Source: Gammaproteobacteria bacterium (GTDB taxonomy: Bacteria; Pseudomonadota; Gammaproteobacteria; Pseudomonadales; Azotimanducaceae). Taken from it: a stretch of 61,372 nucleotides of DNA. Location: positions 1 through 61,372 of the forward strand of contig JAPUIA010000048.1 in assembly GCA_027297435.1 (NCBI GenBank), given 5' to 3'. Made by a program: the position numbers and the translations under genes. This document shows, in pieces, positions 27,073 to 36,009 of this stretch. The notes under the pieces were generated by a model. That model was not told the DNA's origin. It searched no databases and was given only the letters and a program-made list of their open reading frames with translations. Numbering within the stretch: position 1 is the first letter of the stretch; each line of letters opens with the position of its first letter.

Positions 27073-28287
27073 TTAGCCGCCGACGACCGCGCCAAGCTGG
27101 AAGATTGGCAGGTACATCGCGATGATTAGGCCACCGACCAAGACACCGAGCACCGACATGATTATCGGTTCCATGAGCGCAGTGAGGTTGTCGACCGCGT
27201 TGTCGACCTGTTCTTCGTAATAGGTTGCAGACTTGTCGAGCATGTCGTCGAGCGCGCCGGCTTCTTCGCCGATAGCGACCATCTGAATCACCATGTTCGG
27301 AAACACGCCCGTGTTGCGCATCGAGAAGTGCAGCTGTTGACCGGTAGAGACGTCATCGCGGACCTTGATCACAGCTTTCTCGAATACCGTGCTGCCGGTC
27401 GACCCGGAGACCGAGGTCAAAGCATCGACCAGCGGTACCCCAGCTGCAAACGTAGTCGACAAGGTTCGCGCGTAACGTGCCACCGCTGATTTTTCGATGA
27501 TGCTACCGGCTACCGGCAGCTTCAGCGCAATTCGGTCGAGGGCTTCACGCAACGGTCTAGAACGTTTTCTGATAGCCATAAAGCCGCTGACCGTGCCCAA
27601 GATCGCGACCACGATCATGAACCACCATTCCTGCATGAAATCCGAGATGCCGATGACGAACAAGGTGAAGGCCGGTAAGTCGGCACCGAAGCCGGCGAAC
27701 ACGTCCTCGAACTGCGGTACCACTTTGATCAGCAAGATACCCGATACGACGAGCGCGACGACGACTACCGCGATCGGGTAGGTCATCGCTTTCTTAACCT
27801 TGGCTTTCAGAGACTCGGTCTTCTCCTTGTAGGTGGCAATGCGATCGAGCATCGTCTCGAGCGATCCCGACTGCTCACCGGCATCCACCAGGTTGCAGAA
27901 CAGATCGTCAAAATACAGGGGGTATTTGCGCAAGCTCGACGCAAAGTTGCTACCGCCGGAAACGTCGTTACGAATGTTGCGGACCAGCTCTGCCATCTTG
28001 GGCTTGTCGAGACCTTCTGCGACGATGTCGAAAGACTGCACCAGCGGCACCCCGGCACGCATCATGGTAGACATCTGTCGTGTAAAGAGCGCGATGTCCG
28101 CCGGTTTCGGCTTGCCGCCGCCGCCGAGCGATAGGCCCTTGCCCTTCTTACGCACCTTGGTGGCCTTGATGCCTTGCCGGCGAAGTTCCGCCTTGGCGAT
28201 GGCAGGGTTGGCGCTGGTGATCTCACCGTTCGTCTTCTTGCCCTGCTTGTCAGTGCCTTGCCAAACAAAAATTGCGCTTTCAGCCAT
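27073..28287 (-). CDS. pilC: type IV pilus inner-membrane platform protein PilC
   Basis: This 404-residue protein is the GspF-family core of the pilus motor platform. Two T2SSF domains (about 65-190 and 265-390) carry LFTRQMSTMMRAGVPLVQSF and ARTLSTTFAAGVPLVDAL, and there are three transmembrane segments. The N-terminus FVWQGTDKQGKKTNGEI is typical. The spacing is 23 bases after pilB and eight before pilD. Confidence 0.96.
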   Translation of the reverse strand: MAESAIFVWQGTDKQGKKTNGEITSANPAIAKAELRRQGIKATKVRKKGKGLSLGGGGKPKPADIALFTRQMSTMMRAGVPLVQSFDIVAEGLDKPKMAELVRNIRNDVSGGSNFASSLRKYPLYFDDLFCNLVDAGEQSGSLETMLDRIATYKEKTESLKAKVKKAMTYPIAVVVVALVVSGILLIKVVPQFEDVFAGFGADLPAFTLFVIGISDFMQEWWFMIVVAILGTVSGFMAIRKRSRPLREALDRIALKLPVAGSIIEKSAVARYARTLSTTFAAGVPLVDALTSVSGSTGSTVFEKAVIKVRDDVSTGQQLHFSMRNTGVFPNMVIQMVAIGEEAGALDDMLDKSATYYEEQVDNAVDNLTALMEPIIMSVLGVLVGGLIIAMYLPIFQLGAVVGG

Positions 28288-28310
28288 TACTTACTGCCTT
28301 CAAACCTCTG

Positions 28311-30032
28311 TTAGTGACCCGTGGTCTTGCGGTTGGCCTCCGCCAAGCTCGTCACGCCTTGAATGACCTTTTGCAGACCCGAACGCCTAAGGTTGTTGTA
28401 CCCGTGTTCGGCAGCCTTCTCGGCGAGCTGGATGCTGTTTCCATCCTCCATGATAATACGAGACAGCTCGGGGGTTATTTTAACTACTTCATAAATTCCC
28501 ACTCGGCCCTTGTACCCGTTATTGCACTTATCGCAGCCATCCGATTTGGCTTCGAACACCTCGAACTCGGTATCGATCTCGTCTTCTGTAAAGCCTTCTG
28601 CCAATAACGTTTCCTTGGGCACGTCGATGATGCTCTTGCAGTGGTTGCACAGGCGTCGAGCCAGGCGTTGAGCGATGATCAAATCTACCGACGTGGCCAG
28701 GTTGAACGCGGGTATCCCCATGTTGCGCAGACGCGTGAGAGTCTCTGCGGCCGAGTTGGTGTGCAACGTGGAGAGCACCAAGTGACCGGTTTGAGCCGCT
28801 TTGATCGCGATCTCCGCCGTTTCCAGGTCACGAATCTCTCCGACCATGACAACGTCCGGGTCCTGGCGCAGGAACGCCCGCAACGCCTTGGCGAAATCGA
28901 GGCCTACCCGGTAGTTCACGTGAACCTGGTTGATACCATCCAGGTTGATCTCCACGGGGTCCTCCGCAGTCGATATGTTGCGTTCTGCGGTGTTGAGGAT
29001 ATTCAGGCCTGTGTAAAGCGTGACCGTCTTACCGCTACCCGTCGGTCCGGTGACGAGAATCATGCCCTGCGGCCGAAACAGCGCCTCCATCAGTAGTTCT
29101 TTCTGGTCTTCTTCGAACCCGAGCGCGTCGATTCCCATCTTGGCGCTCGAGGGGTCCAGAATACGCAGCACGATTTTTTCGCCCCAGAGTGTGGGCAGGG
29201 TGTTGACGCGGAAATCGATGGCTCGGGTCTTGGACAGCTTCATCTTGATGCGGCCGTCTTGCGGAAGGCGCCGCTCGGATATGTCGAGTTCGGACATGAC
29301 CTTCAGGCGAGCCGCCAACCGTGTGCCCAAGTTGGTCGGCGGGTGAGACGCCTCGTGCAAGATACCGTCCGTGCGGAAGCGCACTCGATAGCTTCTCTCG
29401 TACGGCTCGAAGTGTATGTCCGATGCGCCCATCTTGATGGCATCCAAAAGCATTTTATTGACGAAACGGACGATGGGTGTTTCGTCGATATTCGAGCCTT
29501 CGTCGTCGTCATCCGTATCCTCCCCGAAGGCTTCCATATCGAGATCTTCGAGCGCATCGTCGTCGAGATCGCCAAGACCATCGTCTTCCTGGGCGCTCAG
29601 AAACTGCTCTATCACCGCAGAGAGCTTGTCTTCCTCGACCAGTATGGGTTCGGTGTTCACGCCAGTCTGAAACTTGATCTCATCCAGCGCTTGCAGGTTG
29701 GTCGGATCGGATACCGCGACGAACAGGCGCACTCCGCGGCGAATGAGCGGCAGGGCGTTGTGTTGTCGAATGAGTTTGTCTTTGACGAGATCTCGAGGAA
29801 TCGAGTCTAGATCGAAGGAGGAAAGATCGATCAGCGGTACGCCGAATTCCTCCGACGCGCTGCCGGCAATGGCGCGTGGCTCGGCCAGGCCGTTCTGGAC
29901 GAGGTAGGAAACGAACGGAGCGCCCTGTTTGCGGGCTTCTTCGCTTGCTTTGGCGGCTGCTTCGGCATCCAATATGCCTTCATCCACCAGTCTCCGTGCG
30001 AGGCCACTAATTGGAACCGGTTCAGTTGCCAT
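28311..30032 (-). CDS. pilB: type IV pilus extension ATPase PilB
   Basis: This hexameric AAA-type motor of about 573 residues has an N-terminal MshEN domain (GLARRLVDEGILD, IDLSSFDLD), an acidic linker rich in D and E (near 170-195), Walker A GPTGSGKTVTLYTGL, the Asp box and Walker B region (RQDPDVVMVGEIRD), and a tetracysteine zinc site (CNHC, CDKC). MshEN domains in related ATPases can bind c-di-GMP. I use ATG 30032 (MATEPVP); a TTG 12 bases earlier is possible. It is divergent from pilA. Confidence 0.95.
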   Translation of the reverse strand: MATEPVPISGLARRLVDEGILDAEAAAKASEEARKQGAPFVSYLVQNGLAEPRAIAGSASEEFGVPLIDLSSFDLDSIPRDLVKDKLIRQHNALPLIRRGVRLFVAVSDPTNLQALDEIKFQTGVNTEPILVEEDKLSAVIEQFLSAQEDDGLGDLDDDALEDLDMEAFGEDTDDDDEGSNIDETPIVRFVNKMLLDAIKMGASDIHFEPYERSYRVRFRTDGILHEASHPPTNLGTRLAARLKVMSELDISERRLPQDGRIKMKLSKTRAIDFRVNTLPTLWGEKIVLRILDPSSAKMGIDALGFEEDQKELLMEALFRPQGMILVTGPTGSGKTVTLYTGLNILNTAERNISTAEDPVEINLDGINQVHVNYRVGLDFAKALRAFLRQDPDVVMVGEIRDLETAEIAIKAAQTGHLVLSTLHTNSAAETLTRLRNMGIPAFNLATSVDLIIAQRLARRLCNHCKSIIDVPKETLLAEGFTEDEIDTEFEVFEAKSDGCDKCNNGYKGRVGIYEVVKITPELSRIIMEDGNSIQLAEKAAEHGYNNLRRSGLQKVIQGVTSLAEANRKTTGH

Positions 30033-30480
30033 TAGGCGGTGCAATCCTTGTCCTGAAAAAGAGTCCTGACGGAAGGTACCTTACAGTTCAGGAACTTAGG
30101 AAGTCTAATCCTGCGTCACTTGAGTGTCGATAAAGGGGTCACAGTTTAGCAACGCGTCTTGGGCCATGATGTGCCGCGGTCATTGACCCGCAGACGGGTT
30201 CTGCGCTTGAGTGCGCACGCGATGCGGCTGGTGACACCGAGGGTCAGCAAGTGACGTGGTGAGAAACCTACAACGCAGTGTTGCTATGACGGTACGATTG
30301 ACAAGCAGATGTCGCAACCCAACGATAACTTACTGACTTTAAAGTAGTTTAGGCATGAGTGAAGTAGCGTATCGAGAAATTGGCACGCAGCTTGCCTCTC
30401 CTAAGCCGAAGGATGCGGCGCACGTGCCTTTTTCGCCCGGGCTGCCACGTTTGATTCATTAAAGAACGGAGTTTGATTGA
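30033..30480. other. pilB-pilA divergent intergenic region
   Basis: Apart from the sigma-54 promoter at 30381-30395, it holds a small ACCCGCAGACGGGT hairpin (about 30186-30199) and a TGTCGC motif near 30309 that could be part of a PilR site. I see no gene and no obvious pilB promoter. Confidence 0.5.
30381..30395 (+). promoter_or_regulatory. sigma-54 promoter of pilA
   Basis: TGGCACGCAGCTTGC matches the -24/-12 consensus (TGGCAC-N5-TTGC) exactly, about 87 bases before the pilA ATG. Sigma-54 plus the PilS/PilR two-component system controls pilA in Pseudomonas and relatives; the regulators are not in this window. Confidence 0.88.
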
Positions 30481-30481
30481 A

Positions 30482-30952
30482 ATGAAAACGATTCAGAAGG
30501 GTTTTACCCTAATCGAATTGATGATCGTGGTAGCCATCATCGGCATTTTGGCCGCAGTTGCTCTGCCCGCTTATCAGGACTACATCGAGAACTCGAATAT
30601 GTCCAAGATCACCTCTCATTTTGAAGAAGGTGCACGTTTGGCCCAAAACGAGATGCGCAAGATCCAAGCCGAGGTAGCCATCGGCCGCCATGCCAGCTTG
30701 GCGGCTGCGGATGCCGCCTACGGTTACACCTCTGCAGGTTTCGCGGCTTATCTGAACCTAGAAGGTGGTTCGGCACCTGGTGGTGGTCCGGCTTACATTG
30801 CTGGTGCCGTCGGTGATCCGGTTACTGGTGCCGTCGCTGTACTCATTACGGGTACCGTTGCGAACGCAGACTGGGTGGCGACTTTCGACCGACCGATAAT
30901 TTACGCGTTCACGGCGTCGCTGCAGCGTGTGGCCGACTGGACCAACATGTAG
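30482..30952 (+). CDS. pilA: type IV major pilin, cysteine-free
   Basis: This 156-residue prepilin has a short basic leader MKTIQKG cleaved before F+1, E5 in [10 protein letters not shown] and the hydrophobic N-terminal helix to about residue 35. The rest is the globular domain, rich in Ala and Gly. No cysteine occurs anywhere, so the C-terminal disulfide loop typical of gammaproteobacterial PilA is missing. ATG 30482 is chosen because it gives the normal leader; GGAG lies 10 bases upstream and an in-frame TTG at 30473 is less likely. Expression from the sigma-54 promoter and the strong terminator after it fit a major pilin. Confidence 0.88.
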   Translation: MKTIQKGFTLIELMIVVAIIGILAAVALPAYQDYIENSNMSKITSHFEEGARLAQNEMRKIQAEVAIGRHASLAAADAAYGYTSAGFAAYLNLEGGSAPGGGPAYIAGAVGDPVTGAVAVLITGTVANADWVATFDRPIIYAFTASLQRVADWTNM

Positions 30953-30967
30953 TCACGGAACGACTCG

Positions 30968-30994
30968 AGAGGGGCTTCGTGCCCCTCTTTTTTT
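30968..30994 (+). terminator. intrinsic terminator after pilA
   Basis: Perfect 8-bp stem AGAGGGGC / GCCCCTCT with a TTCGT loop, followed by seven T. It separates the two pilin genes. Confidence 0.9.
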
Positions 30995-31026
30995 AGGTAA
31001 CACTGGAGTCAAAGCTGGAGTGCCTT

Positions 31027-31395
31027 GTGTCAACAATCCAAAAAGGCTTTAGCCTCATCGAGCTCATGATTGTCGTGGCCGTGATGGCGATTGTCGCCGC
31101 GGTCGCGCTGCCGGCGTACAACGGCTACATCCAGACCTCTCGCGAAGGTGTGCTGGTCAACAACGTGGTCACCATGGAAGTATTCCAAGAAGACTTTCGC
31201 TTACGTACCGGCAACTTCCTCGTTGCTGCTGCCAATGTGGCTGCCATCACGGCGGCGATTGACTGGGCGCCCCAAGACGACGGTGGCGTCACCTACGTGA
31301 TCACGGACCCCGGTGGCGGCTCGTACAACGTCACTGCAACGGATGCGGCAGGCACGACTGTCTGCATGACGCTGCCTGAGAAGGTACGCTGCTAG
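31027..31395 (+). CDS. second type IV pilin-like protein
   Basis: This 122-residue prepilin has leader MSTIQKG, then [24 protein letters not shown] with E5 and the canonical helix. It has a small globular domain and two cysteines near the end ([11 protein letters not shown]) that could form a nine-residue disulfide loop. The leader is almost identical to that of pilA, and PilD is expected to process it. It could be a minor pilin, an alternative major pilin or a DNA-uptake pilin; the sequence does not decide. GTG start 32 bases after the pilA terminator. Confidence 0.85.
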   Translation: MSTIQKGFSLIELMIVVAVMAIVAAVALPAYNGYIQTSREGVLVNNVVTMEVFQEDFRLRTGNFLVAAANVAAITAAIDWAPQDDGGVTYVITDPGGGSYNVTATDAAGTTVCMTLPEKVRC

Positions 31396-31460
31396 GCAAG
31401 ACTTCCGAACAGCCTTTCCGGATCACCGCCAAGCCGCTATTCTGCGCACGTTTCGCGCGT

Positions 31461-31536
<76 letters not shown>

Positions 31537-31549
31537 GTTTAAGGCTCGA

Positions 31550-33466
31550 GTGACCAGCTACAACCTCTCCCCGCTATCTACGCGACAGCGTTTACTCGGC
31601 ACGGTCTTGATCGTCGTGGCGTTTGCCGGTTTGTCCATTTTCTATGGGGCCAGCATCAATTTGAATCTTTTCGCCGTCGCCGTGTGCGGGGTTCTGATTG
31701 GGCTGTCGATGATTGGACCGAGCCGGTTGGCAAGAAGCATGGCGGCGTTACCGGTCGGGAGCGGGCTTGCGATTGGAACCCTCATCGTGTTGATCGTCGG
31801 CTATCAAACCTCGTTGAGCAAAGATTCGAGTTTCGTGCCTTCTTGGGCCCTCGCTCTCGCGCCGATGGCATACCTACTCGTGCGGGAACTCGGCGACTAT
31901 CGAGAAAAGCTGATGTTCGGTTTGATTACCGTGGGCGCAGTTTTTGCGGCCACGTCGGTCTGGCAGCTGATCACGGCTGGGGCACGTGCCGGATTGCCGC
32001 TGATGGATCCCAACAACTACGGCTGTTTGCTGTATCTCTTGTTGCTGCCGTCCATACACATGCTGTTACATCGCGCATGGTCGGGTCCCCGGATCTCGAC
32101 GGGCTGGCTAGTGGTCAGTCACATGCTGGTTTTTCTGGGGCTCGTCGCTTTGTTTGCGACACAATCGAGGACCAGTGCGGTGATCGTAGGCGTCGCACTG
32201 GCTGTTTGGGTGGGTTTGGCGCTCTGGAGACGTTTGAGCTTCAAGCCGGTGGCGTTTGTCCTGGCCCTCGCGGGCGTCGCTTTGTTGACGGTGAATCTCG
32301 CGCTCGTGGACTTGTATGCGCTGGATTCTATCTCGGTACGTGAGGGACTCGGCGTTCGCGGGGCTTTGAACAAAGCCGCGTTGCAAATGTTTTTGGACTA
32401 TCCGTTCACCGGTGTCGGCGTTTACGTGTTTCCTTTGCTCTATCGCTTCAACCGGGATGTTTCCGATCAAGAAACGGCTGGTGGATTCGTCCACAACGAT
32501 TATCTGCAGACCCTCGCCGAGGGCGGCCCGTTGCTGGTTGCTTGTCTAGTGGCGTTTGCCGCATTCACCCTAATCCGAGCGATAAGAATGTTTCGGAATG
32601 CTGAATTTGAGCAACTCGGCTTGATCATGGCGTTGGGTGGGGTGCTCGCCCATGCGTCTGTGAATTTCGTCTTTTACACGCCGGTGTTGGCCGTCTTGGT
32701 AGGTTGCGTTGCCGGTATGGTTGATTGGCGCGGAACCAACGACATGGAGCAGGCGAAGAATCGTAGCGACCTGAAGGGTCTCGCGTTCGTACTCCTAGGT
32801 TTCGGATGGCTGTGCTGGAGTTATCTCGGTCTCGATACCCTTTCCCAAGGCGTGCTCAATAGACAAGCCGGAGTGCCGTTTGCCGGAAACCTGAACTCGG
32901 ACCCGGACTCCATGCTCAACTTCGCCCGAGTGGCTCAAACGTTGAATCCCAATCGAGGCATGCCGGTGTTGGCGGAGGCCGTGTTGCTGGAACAGCTTTT
33001 GATCGGCATGCCGGCCTCGCAAGATTTGCGGGACGCAGCCCTCGATGCCTATCGCCGTGCGCGGCGGGTCGACCCTTGGAATCCGTACGTGAATCTGCAG
33101 ATGTATCGCTTTGTTCGCAGCAACCCTGCGGTCTCGGGTTCCCTCACGCAAGAAGAGCAACCCGTCAACCTGCTACTGCAAATCATTGCGCTTGACCCAA
33201 CCTTCGTGCCAGCGATCGACGCGTTGATGCAATATGCGCAGGACGTTGGGCAGGAAGAGATATACGCCCGCGTACTGCAAAAACGCGTCATGGTCTGGCT
33301 GCCTTGGTTAGCGCAAATGGACAAAGGCGCAGCACTGCGTTATCTCGCGTACCTCGAAAGTTGGTCCAAGCAACAGCGGGACAATGCGTTGCAGGAACAA
33401 CTGCGAACGATCTCGGAGCGATTGACGCCGATCCAGGCGATCGACCAGCAGCGCTGGTTCTACTAA
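31550..33466 (+). CDS. O-antigen ligase (Wzy_C) family membrane protein with C-terminal TPR-like region
   Basis: This 638-residue protein has 12 or more hydrophobic segments in the first 440 residues. It carries the Wzy_C signature GGFVHNDYLQTLAEGG (conserved His near residue 324), common to WaaL ligases and PglL/TfpO-type oligosaccharyltransferases. The last 180 residues are soluble and helical, with TPR-like spacing. Because it lies 155 bases beyond two pilin genes, separated only by the tRNA, I infer a pilin O-glycosyltransferase; lipopolysaccharide ligase or a polymerase is the alternative. GTG start. Confidence 0.75.
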   Translation: MTSYNLSPLSTRQRLLGTVLIVVAFAGLSIFYGASINLNLFAVAVCGVLIGLSMIGPSRLARSMAALPVGSGLAIGTLIVLIVGYQTSLSKDSSFVPSWALALAPMAYLLVRELGDYREKLMFGLITVGAVFAATSVWQLITAGARAGLPLMDPNNYGCLLYLLLLPSIHMLLHRAWSGPRISTGWLVVSHMLVFLGLVALFATQSRTSAVIVGVALAVWVGLALWRRLSFKPVAFVLALAGVALLTVNLALVDLYALDSISVREGLGVRGALNKAALQMFLDYPFTGVGVYVFPLLYRFNRDVSDQETAGGFVHNDYLQTLAEGGPLLVACLVAFAAFTLIRAIRMFRNAEFEQLGLIMALGGVLAHASVNFVFYTPVLAVLVGCVAGMVDWRGTNDMEQAKNRSDLKGLAFVLLGFGWLCWSYLGLDTLSQGVLNRQAGVPFAGNLNSDPDSMLNFARVAQTLNPNRGMPVLAEAVLLEQLLIGMPASQDLRDAALDAYRRARRVDPWNPYVNLQMYRFVRSNPAVSGSLTQEEQPVNLLLQIIALDPTFVPAIDALMQYAQDVGQEEIYARVLQKRVMVWLPWLAQMDKGAALRYLAYLESWSKQQRDNALQEQLRTISERLTPIQAIDQQRWFY

Positions 33467-33488
33467 TAATGCCCGCGAAGCAAATCTG

Positions 33489-33580
33489 CGGTAGGAGGCG
33501 GCTGCGCGTCCAAGGGACGCGAGGCCGCGATGTAAAGCATTGAATTTAACGAAGAAATCGCGGCTGAAGCCGCTCCTACC
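33489..33580. repeat. REP inverted pair (BIME) between convergent genes
   Basis: A forward unit (33489-33530) begins GCGGTAGGAGGCGGCTGCGC and has an inner stem GCGTCC/GGACGC. An inverted unit (33558-33580) reads GTAGGAGCGGCTTCAGCCGC on the minus strand. The two types match those at 1163-1289. They lie between the ligase gene and nadC and end next to the nadC stop, so they may act on both transcripts. Confidence 0.8.
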
Positions 33581-34421
33581 GGTCGACGAGACGCATCGAT
33601 AGATCGATCGGTTGTACGTTCTTGGTGAGCTCCCCGACCGAGATGTAGTCGACCCCGGTGCGGGCGATCTCGGTGATATTGAGTTCGTCGATGCCGCCGG
33701 ACGCTTCGAGCTTCACCTTGCCTTGGGCTTTGGCAACCGCCTTGGCCGAATCGCTCAGACTGAAGTTGTCGATCAACGCGACATCGACTCCCGCGTCGAT
33801 GGCTTGATCTAGCTCATCGAGGTCTTCGACTTCGACTTCGATGGGGCGGTCGGAATGCAGTGCGCGTGCTTGGCGTACAACCGCCGCAATCGAGCCTGCG
33901 GCTGCGATGTGATTATCCTTGATGAGATAGGCGTCATAGAGACCCATGCGATGGTTGCTCGCGCCCCCACAGCGCACCGCGTACTTCTGCGCGGCTCTTA
34001 GGCCAGGGATGGTTTTGCGCGTGTCCAGCAACTCGGCGTCGGTGTCCTCGATCAGGCGTAGGTATTGTCGCGTCTTTGACGCGGTGCCCGACAGTAATTG
34101 CGCAAAATTCAACAGCGTACGTTCGGCTGTCAACAAACTGCGAGCCGGACCCTGCATTTCAAACAGCACCTGATCCGGCACTATCTCGTCACCATCGGCA
34201 ACCTGCCAATGCACCTCTATGGCATCGTCGATCTGGGCGCAGACCTCATCCACGTAGGGCTGCCCGCAGAATACGCCGGCTTCGCGAGTGACAACTTCGG
34301 CATCGGTTATGGTGTCGCTGTCGATCAGCTCTGCAGTGATATCGCCGGTACCGACGTCTTCGGCCAGAGCCTGGCTGACCGTAGTCTTTATGGACGCTAG
34401 TAATTCGTGTGTCTCGTGCAT
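33576..34421 (-). CDS. nadC: nicotinate-nucleotide pyrophosphorylase (quinolinate phosphoribosyltransferase)
   Basis: This 281-residue enzyme converts quinolinate and PRPP to nicotinate mononucleotide in NAD synthesis. Signatures: ALAEDVGTGDITAELI at the N-terminus, ERTLLNFAQLLSGTAS, DTRKTIPGLRAAQKYAVRCGG (substrate-binding Arg, Lys and His), YLIKDNHI and KLEASGGI. The length is typical. It is divergent from ampD by 52 bases and ends inside the REP pair. Confidence 0.97.
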   Translation of the reverse strand: MHETHELLASIKTTVSQALAEDVGTGDITAELIDSDTITDAEVVTREAGVFCGQPYVDEVCAQIDDAIEVHWQVADGDEIVPDQVLFEMQGPARSLLTAERTLLNFAQLLSGTASKTRQYLRLIEDTDAELLDTRKTIPGLRAAQKYAVRCGGASNHRMGLYDAYLIKDNHIAAAGSIAAVVRQARALHSDRPIEVEVEDLDELDQAIDAGVDVALIDNFSLSDSAKAVAKAQGKVKLEASGGIDELNITEIARTGVDYISVGELTKNVQPIDLSMRLVDR

Positions 34422-34473
34422 CGGGTCGACTCGTGTTGTTCGTGTACATCTTTCGTGCGACGATCATTTTACA

Positions 34474-35034
34474 GTGCGTATCAATCCTGACCATTGGTTA
34501 GCACGGACTCGCCGGCTGCCTTCCCCGAACTACGACGATCGATGCGATCCATTCGAGATCTGCTTAATCGTCGTGCATGGCATCTCGTTGCCCCCTGGCG
34601 AGTTTGGCAACGGCATGATCGATCGGCTGTTTCTCAACGAACTCGACACCAAAGCGACAGCCGCGCTTGCCGATCTCGAAGGGCTCGAGGTGTCGAGCCA
34701 CCTGCTGATCGACCGAAGGGGCCGGTGTACGCAGTATGTGGCGTTTGATAGGCGCGCCTGGCATGCCGGAGCGTCGTCTTGGCGAGGTCGGCCCGCCTGC
34801 AACGACTTTGCTATCGGTATCGAGCTCGAAGGCACCGACAGTCGACCCTATACGGCAGCTCAATACCGGCGTCTGGTCCTTGTGACTAATGCGCTCATCC
34901 ACGCCTATCCGCGGCTTGCGCCGGACGCCGTCGTCGGCCACTTCGAGATCGCGCCTCATCGCAAGACCGATCCCGGCTCCAGCTTCGATTGGTCACGCTA
35001 CCTTTTGGGTCTAAACCGGCCGGAAGTCGCATAG
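34474..35034 (+). CDS. ampD: 1,6-anhydro-N-acetylmuramyl-L-alanine amidase AmpD
   Basis: This cytosolic zinc amidase of 186 residues removes peptides from anhydro-muropeptides during peptidoglycan recycling. Zinc ligands are H35 (VVHGISLPPGEFG), H156 and D166 (GHFEIAPHRKTDPG), with RRAWHAGASSWRGR and IGIELEGTD also conserved. I use GTG 34474, which gives the usual length; the frame stays open upstream, antisense to nadC. The stop shares one base with the next gene (TAGTG), tying it to a sugar kinase. Confidence 0.93.
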   Translation: MRINPDHWLARTRRLPSPNYDDRCDPFEICLIVVHGISLPPGEFGNGMIDRLFLNELDTKATAALADLEGLEVSSHLLIDRRGRCTQYVAFDRRAWHAGASSWRGRPACNDFAIGIELEGTDSRPYTAAQYRRLVLVTNALIHAYPRLAPDAVVGHFEIAPHRKTDPGSSFDWSRYLLGLNRPEVA

Positions 35035-35978
35035 TGCCGATCGGCATCGATCTCGGAGGAACCAAGATTGCGGGGATCCGCATGGCTGACGACGGTTGTG
35101 TCTTGTCCGAGAACAGAATCGCGACGCCCAAAAACGACTACAGGGCGACCCTCGATGCGATCGTCGAGCTCGTAACCTCGCTCGATGGCGGCGAGGATAT
35201 GCCGATCGGCATCGGTACGCCCGGCGCTTGTGTGCCGGGTTTGCAGATCATGCAGAACTGCAACTCAGAGTGGCTGAACGGTAAACGGCTGTTGCCGGAT
35301 CTCGAAACGCGCTTAGGCAAGCGCGTACGCATGGCTAACGATGCGGATTGTTTCGCCTTGTCAGAGGCCCACTTCGGAGCTGGGCGCGGCTACACCTCGG
35401 TATTCGGGGTGATCCTGGGCACCGGCGTAGGTGGCGGCTTTGTGGTGGAAGGTCGCCTGCTGTCGGGTCCCAATGCGCTCACGGGTGAGTGGGGACATAC
35501 GCCGCTGCCTTACTTTAGGCAAAGGAGTCGGGAAGCGTTCCGAGAAGATGAACACGTTAATGAACTGTTAGATGCGTTAGAATGCGCCTTGAGCCCGCGG
35601 ACGTGTTATTGCGGTCGACTAAACTGTATAGAGACGTTTTTGAGTGGCCCCGGATTGGCGCGAACCCATGAGTCGTTGTGGGGCGATGCTCGAACCCCAG
35701 AAGAGCTTGCAGCGGCGCTGGACGATGAAGCTCGTAAGACCTTCGATCTGTACTGCCACATGCTGGCGCGTAGTTTGGCCCAGGTAGTCAACATCGTGGA
35801 TCCGCACGTGATCGTGTTGGGTGGCGGTTTGTCGAAGATCGATAGACTGTATCCGCGCTTGAGTGATCTGATCGCGCGGTATACGTTTTCGGGTCGTTGC
35901 AAGACGCCGATACTGGCACCCGTGGGAGGCGATGCGAGCGGTGTCCGCGGAGCCGCTTGGGTGTGGCTGGATGCTTAG
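35034..35978 (+). CDS. ROK-family sugar kinase, NagK/Mak-like
   Basis: This 314-residue kinase starts VPIGIDLGGTKIAGI (phosphate-1 of the ASKHA fold) and has GVILGTGVGGGFVVEG. It carries the ROK zinc motif GEWGHTPLP followed by CYCGRLNCIETFLSGPG (His plus three Cys). The layout is closest to N-acetylglucosamine kinase NagK and fructokinase Mak. Coupling to ampD by TAGTG suggests phosphorylation of GlcNAc released in murein recycling; that is inference. GTG 35034 starts at the conserved strand and an earlier ATG would overlap ampD. Confidence 0.85.
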   Translation: MPIGIDLGGTKIAGIRMADDGCVLSENRIATPKNDYRATLDAIVELVTSLDGGEDMPIGIGTPGACVPGLQIMQNCNSEWLNGKRLLPDLETRLGKRVRMANDADCFALSEAHFGAGRGYTSVFGVILGTGVGGGFVVEGRLLSGPNALTGEWGHTPLPYFRQRSREAFREDEHVNELLDALECALSPRTCYCGRLNCIETFLSGPGLARTHESLWGDARTPEELAAALDDEARKTFDLYCHMLARSLAQVVNIVDPHVIVLGGGLSKIDRLYPRLSDLIARYTFSGRCKTPILAPVGGDASGVRGAAWVWLDA

Positions 35979-36009
35979 TCCCTAGTCGCGAGAGAAACGG
36001 AAGCAACGT

